Assembly (NCBI GenBank): GCA_021234155.1
Contig: JAJEKV010000146.1
Coordinates: 250,001 to 314,000 of the forward strand
Reading direction: 5' to 3'
Source of the DNA: Isoetes taiwanensis
Taxonomy: Eukaryota; Streptophyta; Lycopodiopsida; Isoetales; Isoetaceae
Length of the DNA stretch: 64,000 nucleotides
The notes under the pieces are model-generated. The model was not told where the DNA came from, searched no databases, and saw only the letters and a list, made by a program, of their open reading frames with translations. Shown here piece by piece: positions 1 through 10,893 of this stretch. Within the stretch, counting starts at the first letter, position 1; every line of letters begins with the position of its first letter. Made by a program: the position numbers and the translations under genes.

Positions 1-523
1 CACGCTCATCCCATGCTGATTCTTCCCACCATATGGGGTACCTAGTCATTAGAAAAAGTAATTCCACAGGATAATACTCACGGAAGAAGAGCGGACCCAA
101 CTCCACAAAACCGTTGTACTCATTGTAGTACACCCTAATAAGGCCATACATCTGTCCCTTACAAATTTCATGAATGAACTCTGATATGTATGCATCCAGA
201 GAGTGTGCTAAATATCCAGCACGAAGAAGAGGCCTCAATTGCTGTAGCATCTCGTCCAGATAAGGAGGGGGTTCAAGCATTCCCCTCATTGCAAGTCTCC
301 TATAACATTCAGATGGATTAATTTCCATCAGTGGCTCATGACCACAATCAAATCGCTCCAGAATGAAGTTGATCAACTCCATTGTAAGCTCCTTGGTGGG
401 ACTGTGGCGCAACCTCCACTCCAAGAAATGGTCCCATAGCTCATCCATTCCAGGCCGCACAGAATGCCTGGGGCATGCTTGCAGGCCTTCTGGAGTAGCC
501 CAGGGAGGATTGGGTCCAATCAT
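1..523 (-). CDS. Unrecognised protein, partial (runs off the left edge)
   Basis: Read on the minus strand, an ATG at 523-521 opens a frame of 174 codons that is still open at base 1, so the C-terminus lies outside the window. The next upstream in-frame stop is at 607-605, inside a minisatellite, which supports this ATG. The product starts MIGPNPPWATPEGLQ and is soluble-looking and rich in Leu, Glu, Arg and Tyr, with helical stretches (DELWDHFLEWRLRH, MELINFILERFDC) and an aromatic segment (GLIRVYYNEYNGFVELG). I see no signal peptide, membrane segment or known catalytic motif. Base and codon use look like real coding sequence, unlike the repeat next to it. I do not recognise the family. A mobile-element origin is possible given the neighbours. 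Confidence 0.55.
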   Translation of the reverse strand, partial: MIGPNPPWATPEGLQACPRHSVRPGMDELWDHFLEWRLRHSPTKELTMELINFILERFDCGHEPLMEINPSECYRRLAMRGMLEPPPYLDEMLQQLRPLLRAGYLAHSLDAYISEFIHEICKGQMYGLIRVYYNEYNGFVELGPLFFREYYPVELLFLMTRYPIWWEESAWDER

Positions 524-539
524 TTGCAAAAGCAAGCAA

Positions 540-1380
540 GGATCACCGACGGAGCAAGGAACACGGAGCAGAGCAAGTAGCAAGTTCAAGAGCAAGCAAC
601 AAGATCAAGTAGCAGGGAGCACGGGAATGAAGTAGCAAGGAACAAGGATCAAGATCAAGTAGCAAGATGCAATGAACAAGGAAGATCAAGTAGCAAGAAG
701 ATCAAGGAACAAGGAAGATCAAGGAGCAAGAAGCAAGGATCAAGATCAAGTAGCAAGGAACAAGATCAAGTAGCAAGATCAAGAGCAAGGAACAAGATCA
801 AGTAGGAAGGAGCACGGGAATGAAGTAGCAAGGAACAAGGATCAAGATCAAGTAGCAAGTAGCAAGATCAAGAGCAAGGAACAAGATCAAGTAGGAAGGA
901 GCACGGGAATGAAGTAGCAAGGAACAAGGATCAAGATCAAGTAGCAGAAGCAATGAACAAGGAAGATCAAGTAGCAAGAAGATCAAGGAACAAGGAAGAT
1001 CAAGTAGCAAGAAGATCAAGGAACAAGGAAGATCAAGGAGCAAGAAGCAAGGATCAAGATCAAGTAGCAAGGAACAAGATCAAGTAGCAAGATCAAGAGC
1101 AAGGAACAAGATCAAGTAGGAAGGAGCACGGAATGAAGTAGCAAGGAACAAGGATCAAGATCAAGTAGCGTAGCAAGATCAAGAGCAAGGAACAAGATCA
1201 AGTAGGAAGGAGCACGGAATGAAGTAGCAAGGAACAAGGATCAAGATCAAGTAGCCAGAAGCAATGAACAAGGAAGATCAAGTAGCAAGAAGATCAAGGA
1301 ACAAGGAAGATCAAGTAGCAAGAAGATCAAGGAACAAGGAAGATGAAGGAGCAAGAAGCAAGGATGAAAAGTGAGAAGTG
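540..1380. repeat. Purine-rich minisatellite (CAAG/GATCAAG units)
   Basis: About 0.84 kb is built from permutations of short blocks such as GGAACAAG, GATCAAG and TAGCAAGAAGATCAAG. Higher-order blocks of about 110-150 bp recur, each containing GGAAGGAGCACGG. ORFs on either strand here are low-complexity by-products. Confidence 0.9.
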
Positions 1381-1412
1381 AAAACAAGGTAAAAGAATTT
1401 ATAGCTACGAAT

Positions 1413-1532
1413 CCAATAATGTTGAAGTATAATACCAATAATGTTGAAGTATAATACCAATAATGCTGACGTATAATACCAATAATGCTCACGTATAATA
1501 CCAATAATGCTGAAGTATTATACCAATAATTC
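1413..1532. repeat. 22-bp tandem repeat, about 5.5 copies
   Basis: The unit CCAATAATGTTGAAGTATAA (plus two bases) is repeated with variants (GCTGACG, GCTCACG). The last unit abuts the TATA-like site upstream of the 79-codon ORF, so the array could lie in a promoter region. Confidence 0.85.
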
Positions 1533-1541
1533 TATAACGAC

Positions 1542-1549
1542 TATAAAAG
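1542..1549 (+). promoter_or_regulatory. TATA box candidate
   Basis: TATAAAAG lies 34 bases upstream of the ATG at 1583, which allows only a very short 5' leader. It matches the plant TATA consensus. No transcript evidence is visible. Confidence 0.45.
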
Positions 1550-1582
1550 CAGCTCCATTCGGTAAGTCATTCATCTCCCATC

Positions 1583-1822
1583 ATGGCTTATAATATTTAT
1601 GATGATCAGTTTGAGACCATTCTTTGCTCCATGAGCTACAATGATATTAATCGCTGCATACATAAAGGTGTTAAGCTGGATCCTTACTTACAATCCAAAG
1701 CAGAAGGTCGTGAGTGTGATTGCCCCGGCCTTACTCGTGTTGTGATCCATCTTCTTTGGGTTCCTGAGCGCCATGCCTACGAGCTGAATGCGATCACAAT
1801 AGCAGGGATTGATGATGAGTGA
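1583..1822 (+). CDS. Small hypothetical protein, 79 aa
   Basis: A complete short ORF (MAYNIYDDQFETILCS... to ...AITIAGIDDE, stop) sits directly downstream of a good TATA box and a short repeat array. The protein is mixed in composition, not low-complexity, with three Cys in the middle (positions 25, 45 and 47). It has no membrane segment or signal peptide. I do not recognise it. The TATA box, compact leader and ordinary composition are the only reasons to call it a gene, and it may be a mobile-element ORF. Confidence 0.35.
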   Translation: MAYNIYDDQFETILCSMSYNDINRCIHKGVKLDPYLQSKAEGRECDCPGLTRVVIHLLWVPERHAYELNAITIAGIDDE

Positions 1823-2065
1823 ATCATCGACTCTATAATGCCATCAATAATATGTGCATCTAAATTATATGTATGCCATCAATAATGTGTGCATCAGATG
1901 TAATGATGTGTATTAAACACCTATTATAATAGATGTAAGGATGTTAGTATAAGCATAATGTATCGACAACGTATTAATTGTCCAAAATGCTTAAGTATTA
2001 TAGCAAAAGAAATTACATACATGATTATCGAGAACATGACTGAGATTGAGAGCTTTTAGCTAATG
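1823..2065. other. AT-rich spacer
   Basis: This spacer holds repeated phrases such as GCCATCAATAATGTGTGCATC, broken into variants. No gene is seen between the 79-codon ORF and the 3' end of the transposase-like pseudogene. Confidence 0.6.
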
Positions 2066-5000
2066 CTATGTCCCCCCACATGTCAACAATGTATTTTGGA
2101 ATCTAAGCAGTCTTGGTCTTTTGCCATTTGCATCCCATGCATAATGTATGGCATCTAACTTCTCATACCTTGATGGATCTGATGGATTGGGTCGCCAACG
2201 TTTAGTTAAGCAACCTGTATAGTCACGACCAACAGGCATCCACCATGATACATAAATGTGACCATAATTGGTAGACTCTGGATCTAGGATGGCATCTTCT
2301 TCTGTAAAGCCCAACCACGTTGGAGTTTCATCGTCTCGTGTGGGACTAAAACAAACATACCTTTTCGTAACATGTGCATGAGGATCGAACTCATCCATAG
2401 GCAACACCGGGCGCCCATCCGGCTGGCCCACAATATGTAGGCAAAGGTCTTACAAGCACAGTGGCTTCATCGACCTCTCGGAGTAAATGCGACTTGTAGA
2501 GGTTCTTGCCTTGTACGCAAACAAAAGTTATCATTTTGAGGTCGTCCCGGAGATACATCTTCCAAACACAAAAGAATCTCGTCCGGTAATCCATAGTTGC
2601 TTTGTCTTTGTCGTTGCAAACACACTATCTTCTTGATTTTTGCAGAAGGAATTCCATAATGCTATGTACTTGCTGATGCTGTCTGCCAGGCCAGGGAGAT
2701 CTTTCAATGTCTTCCTTGGAGGGATATTTTTAGGCACCCCTGTTGGTAACGTTGGCTCACCATTTTCATCCTCCTTCCACATTCTTATTCCATTTTCTGG
2801 AATCCACTCTTTATGGGTTGGCCGCATCTTATATTGCATAATGGGCCATTTCCCATCCATTTTAAATCGGAATAGCAATGGCTCGGTATGGCCTGTTAGA
2901 CGTTGGCCCTTATCAGGGATATATCCCTTGACAAAGCCTTTCCAATCTGGAACTTCATCCACAAAATATGGAACAGGAGACTTTGCATTGCACTTGCTAA
3001 ACAAGTAAAGCAACTCAGGCAAAGTTAGAGCATCCGATGAACTCATTAACGTCGAAAAGTTCCCAAACAATGCATCAATATCGTCATGAGTGTGCCCAAC
3101 CATCATGAAGCCAACCTGAATCTCATCGAATACCTTAAGCCATGTCAAATAAGAGAGGTAGGAGAACACATATCTATTTTATTTTGACGATGCATTATCC
3201 AACTGTAAGTAGAGATTTCGAGGAAGAGGATTGAAGCCTTCTAAGTTGGCACTAGAAGATGAAGGCATCTTCTCTTGTGTCTGCACTAGCTTATGTTGCA
3301 GTGGTCGAGTATCTTTTAGGGCTTGCATCAATTTGCAATCTGTAGTTCTGCTTCCACACAAATCACCACACTTGTCTTCTTAGGCAACTCAAGATAGTGT
3401 AGGATCCTAGAAAGTGATCCAACATGAAAGTTTGAGTCATCCTTCCAAAGATCAAGAGAGAAATGGCCATAAGCCCGCCCACCATGACCATGTGTCAATG
3501 CTCTGTCAAAGTTTGCTCTTCAAGCGATCTCCTCTCCAAACAGACTTTGCGAGATGGTGACTTCTTGGTGTGAGTGTTTTGACCTGATCCATCTTATCAT
3601 GTATTATGCAGAGGTGACTTTCTGGCGAACGATGTGATAATGCACGCCAATGCCAATATTGACTCCTACAGGAACGTTGTTCCAACATATGTGCCCGCCG
3701 TTGAATTGAAAGGTTGCGCCTCTCCCTTATATCTTTTGTTCTTTCCAATTTCTGCTTGATGACTACACATATGTTACACTTGGAGAATGCTGTATTTTTT
3801 GCTATGCTGACGTCTGGAAACTCTTTCTTCCAAATATTGTAAAAAGAGGGCAAGGTTACACTCTTTCCTGTCAATTCTTCCACCACGGCGCCCACCTCCT
3901 TATGTATGCTCTTCTTATTAAGGATGGAAGGAAGTTTGCGAACATTCTCCCTTATATCATCCTTTCCTTTTTTGCTTCTATGTGGAATGCTCTCTGCATT
4001 CTCACTAATGAAGGTATCAAGCACACTTTCTGTAGCTAGTGTCACAGATCTAGGCTTCTTAGAGCCTGTATTACCATGCTCCGCCCGTTTTCCACCTAAC
4101 TCGAACCTCTTCCTCCAACTATAAAACGTAGACTGAGCAACTCCTAAAGCCACGCGCCATGCGAATTGACCTCCTCCACCCACGGACCACTACTTTAAGC
4201 CTCCGACCGCCTGTATAAGTTACACTCAACACATCAAAAAAAACAAGCGTAATCCAGCGCATCGCTTGATTGAGAATAAAATTTTTTTCTTAAGGCACAT
4301 ACTTGCTGTCGGCTCGATTTTTTGACACATTCGCCCTTGCAAGCATGTTGATTTTAGATCACTCTTAATTGCCTTGGAAGCGCACATCCTCTCCTCCTTG
4401 CCATCCCCCTTTGGTTCCCTCCTGACCCTCTTCACATATGTATATTTCCTTTTCCTCTTGAATTGCTTCTCAACATCAGCTTCCAAGCACTCAACTTCTA
4501 AATCATCATGTTCGAGAGCAGCAAGAGCTTGTAAATGTTGTGAAACTGTCCTACCATCATGAAGCAAAACAGCATGGGTCTCCCAGGTTACTAGACTGTT
4601 AGCTATAGGCCTCTCAGCACAAGCATGACATGACCTGATATTTTGGTTTCCCATTGGATCTATTATGTTACCCATCAAAGCCCGACCTTTGATACACCCA
4701 AGAACTCATCGTCTATAGCATCCTGAGGATCACTAAAGACTATATTCGCCTCCGAATATTTAGATCCGGTGCAGGAGTGAAGAATGTAGCATGGCAAACC
4801 TAGTAGATCTGTTCTGGAGTAGTAGACTGTCTCATCTTCAGGCTTAAACAACCTGAGACCAAGACGGGCAGCTAGATTCTCATGACCTCCAATCTCCTCT
4901 ACTATCTCGTCTTCTTCATTTGTTGCTGTGTTGCTTGGTTCACCACAGTGAGCAGTGAAACTGATGTCCGGCGGGCTACTGACAGATGGACTACTAGATG

Positions 5001-5181
5001 AATCCTCTTGTGAAGAGGGCAAATTGAGGGATCTCGAAGACGTATCTTCACTTGAGGGCCACTCATTTGGTTTTACATCCCTCTTAGGCCACTGAATGAA
5101 TGTGCCTACTGCTTCACCAATGTTATCCGCCTCCGCAGGGACCTGAAGCTCGTCGATGGGATCACGGACCGCGGACCTCAA
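2066..5181 (-). pseudogene. Broken DUF7869-type transposase-like gene
   Basis: Read from 5181 down to 2066, the frames line up as one protein. First comes an acidic Ser-rich start with FIQWPKRDV (DUF8039-like). Then a basic segment (near 4500), an HTH-like start (VALGVAQSTFYSWRKRF), a Cys pair (FSKCNIC) and CIIHDKMDQVKTLTP. Next are LYLQLDNASSK and VGFMMVGHTHDDIDALFG, the Asp-containing and GHTHxDxD motifs typical of DUF7869 proteins, thought to be transposase-related. Breaks: an in-frame TAA at 3181-3179 right after LDNASSK, frame changes near 3510-3360 (the piece ALTHGHGGRAYGHFSLD is in another frame), and more around 2590-2390. Some joins could be introns, but the stop inside the core argues for a decayed copy. 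The 3' part continues as FDPHAHVTKRYVCFSP. Termini were not identified. Confidence 0.7.
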
Positions 5182-5417
5182 TTGCTACATTTGAAGGATC
5201 TATTTCCTTCCCATGAAGAGTGGTTCTATTCAAAATATGTCCCCGGGCAACAATTGTCCCTCCGACGAATAGGTTGTACAGGGGAAAATTAAACCTGTTT
5301 CAATCAAGCAAGGCGACACTTTTCAGAACATATGAAATAGAGGAAAAATAAGCAAAAAATAAGCGAAAATGGCGCTATTTAGTACAAAAGTATAAATTTT
5401 GGTCCAAATTTGGAGCT

Positions 5418-5492
5418 AAATGGCGCCATGGCGCCATTTGGTGTAACGGTGAACACTTGGATCAAATGGCGCCATGGCGCCATTTGATCCAA
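5418..5492. repeat. Two ATGGCGCCAT palindromes (22 and 36 bp)
   Basis: Bases 5418-5439 form a perfect 22-bp palindrome. Bases 5457-5492 form a perfect 36-bp palindrome, TTGGATCAAATGGCGCC followed by its mirror. Both share the core ATGGCGCCATGGCGCCAT, which recurs later in the window. Confidence 0.9.
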
Positions 5493-5824
5493 CACCATTT
5501 CCACCAAATGGCTTAACTCCATCACAAAATCTACACGAGGTGCCTATGTTATGCATTCTTGCTCCCATTGTTGTATATGTGTCAATAAGAGCAGGCATGC
5601 ATAACATGGGCACCCCATGCCAACTTTGCAATTGAAACCAAGGTTCTGTGTCCTAGCAGCATTAATGTCAGCATTTGAACACTCTATACACATGGCAGCA
5701 ATAGAACAGAATTTATACCAGAAACAGTGGACTTACTTGATATTAGATAGATCCATAGTGGTATGTCCTGGAGCAGTAGATAGAACAGGAAAATGAAGCT
5801 GATCCCAGCAGATATATTGGCAGA

Positions 5825-5935
5825 AGAATGCGCCAAGAAGAGCGCCAAGAAGAAAGCGCCAAGAAAGATTCGAGAAGAAGAAGGAGGATTCGCCAAGAAG
5901 AAAGCGCCAAGAAGAAAGCGCCAAGAATCACCTGG
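5825..5935. repeat. GCGCCAAGAAGAAA tandem repeat
   Basis: Short units alternate GCGCCAAG with AAGAAAGC or GAAGGAGGATTC. They create long K/E/R-rich or L/F/S-rich reading frames on both strands that are not evidence of genes. GC-rich DNA with GGGCGGGC and GCATGGGC runs follows to about 6,480. Confidence 0.8.
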
Positions 5936-6790
5936 GATTTCTGTGAGCGCGAAGAAGAAAAGCGCCGACAAAGACTTGATGCGCCTTTGCAAAGTTCTCG
6001 CCTAGGCGCCGAGAAAAGAAGCGCGCTTTTTATGCGAAAGACGCAAATGAGATTTAAAAGCGGATTCGAAAGTCGAACTCGTGATCTAAAATTTATTTTT
6101 AATACGCCGTGGCATGGTCGCATTAAGTGGGAGCACGGCGGCAAAGAGGGAGCTTTAAAGGCAAAGTACAATTTTCAAAACGGACGATTCAAATTTGGAC
6201 AGGTGGCAGTCAAATTTCAATATACGGGCGGGAATTTTGACTTTTATGTTAATTGCGGGCGGGCGGGAATTTTGAATTTTATGTTCAAATTTGGGCGGGC
6301 AGGTTTAAGGGAAATATTCAATTTCAAAATTCGAATTGTGGCGGCATGGCGCCTGGACCGCCACGGCATGGGCGGAGGGGCGGCCGGGCGGGGCGGGCTG
6401 GACCGGGGACGGGCACGGACCGGGCGTGGGCGGCATGCGGGCATGGGCGCTGGACCGCCACTCGCATGGGTGCCCGACAGCGATGGGCCCTAGTTGGGCC
6501 TGCTTTTCGGGGAAGCTTCTCATTCGCTTTATTCGTTTTCGATTCCGGCTCCGGTGCCTCGACCTTAGCGCCGCCACCTAGCCAAGCGCTTAAAGCAACC
6601 TTTTTTTCATCCTTTTTTTCGGTGATTTCGGGCGCCATTTCCCCGCAGTTCAGCGCCTCAACACATCTAGATACACACCGGTTTTCGGACCAAATTCAAG
6701 GCGCGCGAAATGGAAATGGACAATTCTGGAGCTCAACAAAATGTGGAGACAGAAGCTAGCTTACCTCAAGGGGACGGTATGTCGTCTACT
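5936..6790. other. GC-rich region without a recognisable gene
   Basis: Overlapping ORFs fill all frames here because of high GC and G-runs. None has a recognisable domain or a consistent composition. The sequence TTCAAAATTYGAATT recurs as short inverted pieces. Confidence 0.5.
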
Positions 6791-6819
6791 TGCATTGTTT
6801 GTTTGGGCTAAATGGCCAC

Positions 6820-7145
6820 CGGCGCTATTTAGATGCACGGTAACCACTTTAGGGTCTTATAGTTGACAAATGGCCATGGGCCATTTGGATGATTGAGTGC
6901 ACTTTAGGAGTCTTAGCTTACTTTAGGATGCCGGTAGCTTACCATAGGGTCTTGTTGTTTTGGTAAATGGCCATGGCGCCATTTGATGTGTATTAGCATA
7001 CATTTGGGACTTGTTGTTGGCAAATGGGCCATGGAAGCCATTTGATGTGTATTAGCTTACCATAGGGCCTTGTTGTTGGAGTTATAAAAATGGCCATGGC
7101 GCCATTTGATGTCTATTAGCATACATTGGGAACTTGTTGTTTGCC
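6820..7145. repeat. Tandem repeat of about 60 bp containing ATGGCGCCATTTGATG
   Basis: About four or five imperfect units, each with AAATGGCCATGGCGCCATTT or a variant, then GATGTGTATTAGCATAC and GGGTCTTGTTGTT. The ATGGCC/ATGGCGCC core makes each unit partly palindromic. Confidence 0.8.
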
Positions 7146-7200
7146 TAGTCATCTGGTCTGTCTGCTTGTTCTGTTGTGGTATCTCCTACGAATCGCAGGT

Positions 7201-7283
7201 GCCTCCACCCAGTCCGATCCACTCTCCTTCGAACCATCTTCCTCGAATATTGCGAAGGGGAGTGGTTTGGACTGGGTGGAGGC
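7201..7283. repeat. Foldback: 31-bp stem, 21-nt loop
   Basis: Arm 7201-7231 (starts GCCTCCACCCAGTCC) pairs with arm 7253-7283 (ends GGACTGGGTGGAGGC) with 3 mismatches in 31. The loop is 7232-7252. The size and pairing would suit a small-RNA precursor or a MITE, but no target or expression can be inferred. Confidence 0.85.
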
Positions 7284-7875
7284 CTCTTCGACCAAACGCA
7301 GGGGATAGGCATACGATCGCCTCGTGCTTATGCATCGGATCGATACAAATGGCCACGGGCCATTTGCCAACCACAACCTATTAATGCCTACCGCTTGTTC
7401 AAACCATTTACTGATGCCTCTTTGTTGCTGATGCCTCTTTGTTGCAGCTATCTTACGTGCGGAAACACAATTTCAATCCGACCAGACTATGATGCTGATA
7501 GACAGGTACTGGTGCATGGAAGTAATGCGGGTGAGCCCCTCTACTGCTACAGGCTCTAAAGGAGACTGCAGAAGAGAGCTCTGCCTCCTTATAAGGGAGA
7601 GAACCACGTAAGCTTGTAGGCATTTACCAGCCTGTATCTTGGTCCAAATGAAGTTGGTTGCCAAGAGCGGCCAGCGAGGATTGGATCCCGGTGGTCTCGT
7701 GGAAGATACTTTGAAGCGTAGAATAATTGTGTACTATGTGGACTGGAAGTTTTATGATCCCATCAGAATGTCTCGCTAGCATTGCAAATGTAGCTGGTTC
7801 GGGCTAAGAAGCAAGGCCAGGCCGCTGCCGCATAACAGCTTTGAAGAAGCTGACATCAAAGGTCCACAAGAAATC

Positions 7876-8567
7876 TTGAGGGGCTTTATGATTCTTCGCA
7901 ATCGGATGAACGAGTCGAAAAACTCGCCTTCATTCGTTGTCAAGGCAATAGCCCAGCAGAAACTACCCGCCATTGTGGACACGGCCTGGCTAAAAACAGT
8001 GAGCAAGAAGAAGACAAGACAACCTAGGGATACACCTGCAGCCGACAAAGACTCCTCATCTTCTAATCGAGGATGTCGTGAACCGGAGGAAGGAAAGGCG
8101 GCGGGCAAGAGGAAAGTTAAGAGAAAGGATCACAAAGATCCAGATATGGAAAAGAAGGAAAAGAAACAATCTAAAGAAAAGGAAGAGAAGGAAAAGGAAG
8201 AGAAGGAAAAGAAAGAGAAGGAAGATAAAGAAAAGAGGGAAAAGAAGGAAAAGAAAAGGGCAAGGAAAGAAAAGGATAGGGAAGGCAAGGGGCAGAAGGA
8301 AGGAAAGGCGGCTACAGAAACGGAGGGAAAGGAAGTGGAGACAAAGGAAACGGATGGAAAAAAAAGAAGAAGCACAGCCGGAGACCCTTGAGAAGGAGAG
8401 GACACCAAAAACAAAGGGAGCGCCTCTGACTCCAAGTCCCGGGCTGGAAGTCCTAGAAGTGGTGGTGAACCTCCCGAGCCCAAGGCATAGCGAGGATCCC
8501 GCTGGACACACCGCCAAAAGGGTCCCCATTAAGAAGCTAGAGCCAAAGAAGCTCACATTAAGAATAG
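7876..8567 (+). CDS. Lys/Glu-rich N-terminal region of the NGNHS-family gene (frame broken)
   Basis: The frame from about 7876 reads MRGFMILRNRMNESKNSPSF, then a Ser-rich linker, then about 90 residues of KEK/EKE repeats likely to form a charged helix or coiled coil. It stops at 8389-8391. At the A8 run near 8360-8367 the neighbouring frame continues as EEAQPETLEKERTPKTKGAP to about 8590, so a one-base frameshift in the A-run probably separates two halves of one protein. The downstream NGNHS core opens at 8568 in the third frame. This reads as the N-terminal part of that gene, through frameshifts or small introns. Charged low-complexity protein has no assignable function. Confidence 0.45.
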
Positions 8568-9865
8568 CTCAAAGACTTGCTAGAGGTGCCCGCAAATCTT
8601 CTGGGTGGAAAGGTCGAAGAGGAAAAGACGGGCAGAGAATACATCGCAAAAAATTTACGATCACCCAGACTGTTTTTCTCAAGTGTCACATTCATTAAAA
8701 AAATAGACGTGTTCAAATTATATCAAGGACCAGCAAATCTGACATCTAGACCAAGGAATATGGAGCACGTCAAAACTTTGGTGGAGTCCTTTCAGAGAGA
8801 CCCACATCCAGTCTTCACTCCCGCTGATGTGATTCCATTCAATCCCCTCACAAACAAACTGGTCCCTTGGAAAACCGAGGATGACCTCATGGGGATGCAC
8901 TATTATATAGTGAATGGTAATCATTCAGTTATGGCTGCTCAGCTTGTATGTAGAAGACTCGGCACACCAAAGTCCCAAGAGCAAATGTCAAAGATTTATC
9001 TTCAACGGAATTGCCGAGTGTTGTCTGGCACAGTCAACGAACAGGAATGCCTGCAGCTCAGTTGTGAAGTCAATGATATCACTGCGAAGACTATTTTCAA
9101 AGAGCCATTCATTGATAACATAACCCACCTGCGGCAGCAATATGCTCTATGCGGGAAGCCTGATCCATCGGGACGCGGGCAATCTCGCTCAGAACCATAC
9201 AAGGTACATGTTTTAATTTTCTGCAAGATTATGAAATGGCGCCGTGGCGCCATTTCCTCATTAAATGTTCAAGTCTAACTTCTTGTTGTTTCCAGCGTTA
9301 TCTGGCTTTGGCTGAAGTTACCATGCGTGGTAAGCATCCTAAAGATTTCAACCAGTGGGTCTTCATGCCAGAGGATATTTTTCAGTTATTCGTGTCCCTA
9401 TGGAACTTGTGGAAATCTTGCAAGCTAAAAGACAACAAGGGACAAACTATTACCTGTAACTGGGCAAAAGAATCTGACTACTTCAGTCAGACCTACCTGA
9501 GGTGCATGAGGGGTATGGACTACGAAGACTGTCGGGTTCTGTTCCAGGAAGTGCTGGATGGGAAGACCTTCGTCAAGGTCACTAGTGATTATACAGGTAA
9601 GCAATTCTTCAAGGCAAGGGCAAAGACACTAAGATCCATATCTTTCTTGAAGAAGGAGATTTTTGCATACGTGAAGGATAATTTTCCGAGGAAGTTCAAG
9701 TCCTTCACTGATCTCGGTACTGCAGTGCCGGGCTTCGAGGATACCGACCTGATTTCCATGGCCACCTTGCATAGTAAGTGGGTTGAAACCGGAGTGGGCA
9801 AGGAAGGCATTTTCGGTAACGTGCCACCTGCCTTGGCAAGATTCATACGCTTAATCTTTGTCTGA
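8568..9865 (+). CDS. ParB/sulfiredoxin-like 'NGNHS' protein core, two exons
   Basis: Exon 8568-9203 is joined to exon 9296-9865 (401 codons without an internal stop). The 92-bp intron 9204-9295 has AAG|GTACATG and TTTCCAG|CG ends and joins EPYK to RYLALAEV in phase 0. The N-terminal core has RPRNMEHVKTLVESFQ followed by YYIVNGNHSVMAAQ, the pattern of ParB/sulfiredoxin folds (a helix selecting R/N, then Y-x-I-x-x-G-x-H-R/S). The C-terminal half (NQWVFMPEDIFQLF, GKTFVKVTSDYTGKQFF) has no domain I recognise. The true start is upstream (7876-8567). A decayed relative at 26.4-28.5 kb keeps the same order of blocks, which supports this as a real gene family. Its function is unknown. The frame ends at 9865, while homologous-looking but frameshifted sequence continues to 10,893. 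Confidence 0.6.
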
Positions 9866-10893
9866 AGAGAGAGGATATGAAGACTTCCGTTCTGCGAAGT
9901 TGAACTAATGCACGACAAGGGACAAGTTGTTTGCACTCTGCCCAAAGATCCTTGATTGCCCCGGACACTAGAGGCATATTTCCAATGTGGGACAAAACCA
10001 CACTAACAAATTTCTTTAATATAATTTTGTAAAGAACACCACGGTGATTCTTTTTGGATAGTAGTCTTTGCAAGGCGGAGCACAACTTTTTTGATTTCAT
10101 CTCGTATTGGATGATCCGGATTCCAAATCGAGAGTTTATATTGGCATGTATGAGGATGAATATAAGAATCCGCCTCCCGAGGAGTTCGGGAGGCCCATTC
10201 ACTAGTGTATGCCACAAAGATTCAAAGCCCAATGAAGGTCCTCCCGCCGGTTATTGACCTCAAGTTCCCCTTCAACGATCATCCTCAAGAAGCGCCACGG
10301 TTCCCGTGCCTAACGAAGAAGACGAAGACGGGGAGACCGAGGCTATGGCGGGAAGCTCGCAATGCCAGATTCAGTGGTGGCAAGGCTTGCCGGGGGACAT
10401 AATTATGAGAAACCGCCGGGTCTGCTACATGCTCATTACCTCGTCGCGAGAAAATGGTACCGCCAGGGAGGGGGGGTGTTTGATTACTTCTCCCGTGGTT
10501 CTTTTGGCGGGGCTTCATTCTTTGAATAAGAGATTTTGCATTGTATTCGAAAGTGACCCGCTTAAGCATGAGTGCCTAAAGGGGATTCTTGATAGGCTTG
10601 ACCGCCATCGAATCCTACCATCGCAATTTGTTCTCGTGATGGAGAGACCACCTGTTGTAGTTGAAGAAGCTGTAGATCCACCAAATCCAGAGATGCCCGA
10701 AGCTCCACCCGATGTGGACTATGATGTGATCAAGAATACACAATTCAATATGGACATTCTTGATGATCCCAATTTCACTGCCACAGCGTTCGAGAGCTTT
10801 CTGGGAGATCCTATGGTTGCTTCTTCTAGCCATGGCCCTGGCCATACGGAACCTGATCCTATTGTGGAGCCTGTTCCTGATGAGGAACCCTGA
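9866..10893 (+). pseudogene. Downstream, frame-broken part of the NGNHS-family gene
   Basis: After the stop at 9865, coding-like segments appear in shifting frames: ELMHDKGQVVCTLPKDP near 9904, MIRIPNREFILACMRM near 10,110, and a frame from 10,306 to 10,893 that ends in an acidic Pro-rich tail (PPVVVEEAVDPPNPEMPEAP and DIVEPVPDEEP-like). The last frame is 195 codons with no stop and could be the C-terminal exon. Introns could explain some joins, but the in-frame stops near 9945 and 10,010 look like damage. Confidence 0.4.

Noticed and set aside
798-1504. Leu/Pro/Cys-rich ORFs on the minus strand
   Set aside because: They are translations of the CAAG/GATCAAG minisatellite.
5684-6760. Many overlapping ORFs of 60-220 codons on both strands
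   Set aside because: They follow from the GCGCCAAGAAGAAA repeat and GC-rich DNA. No frame has a domain or normal composition.
7106-7559. Overlapping ORFs on both strands around 7.1-7.5 kb
   Set aside because: They mirror each other through the 31-bp foldback, and no domain is seen.
8056-8556. Phe/Leu-rich ORFs on the minus strand opposite the Lys/Glu region
   Set aside because: Mirror frames of the charged low-complexity coding sequence, not membrane proteins.
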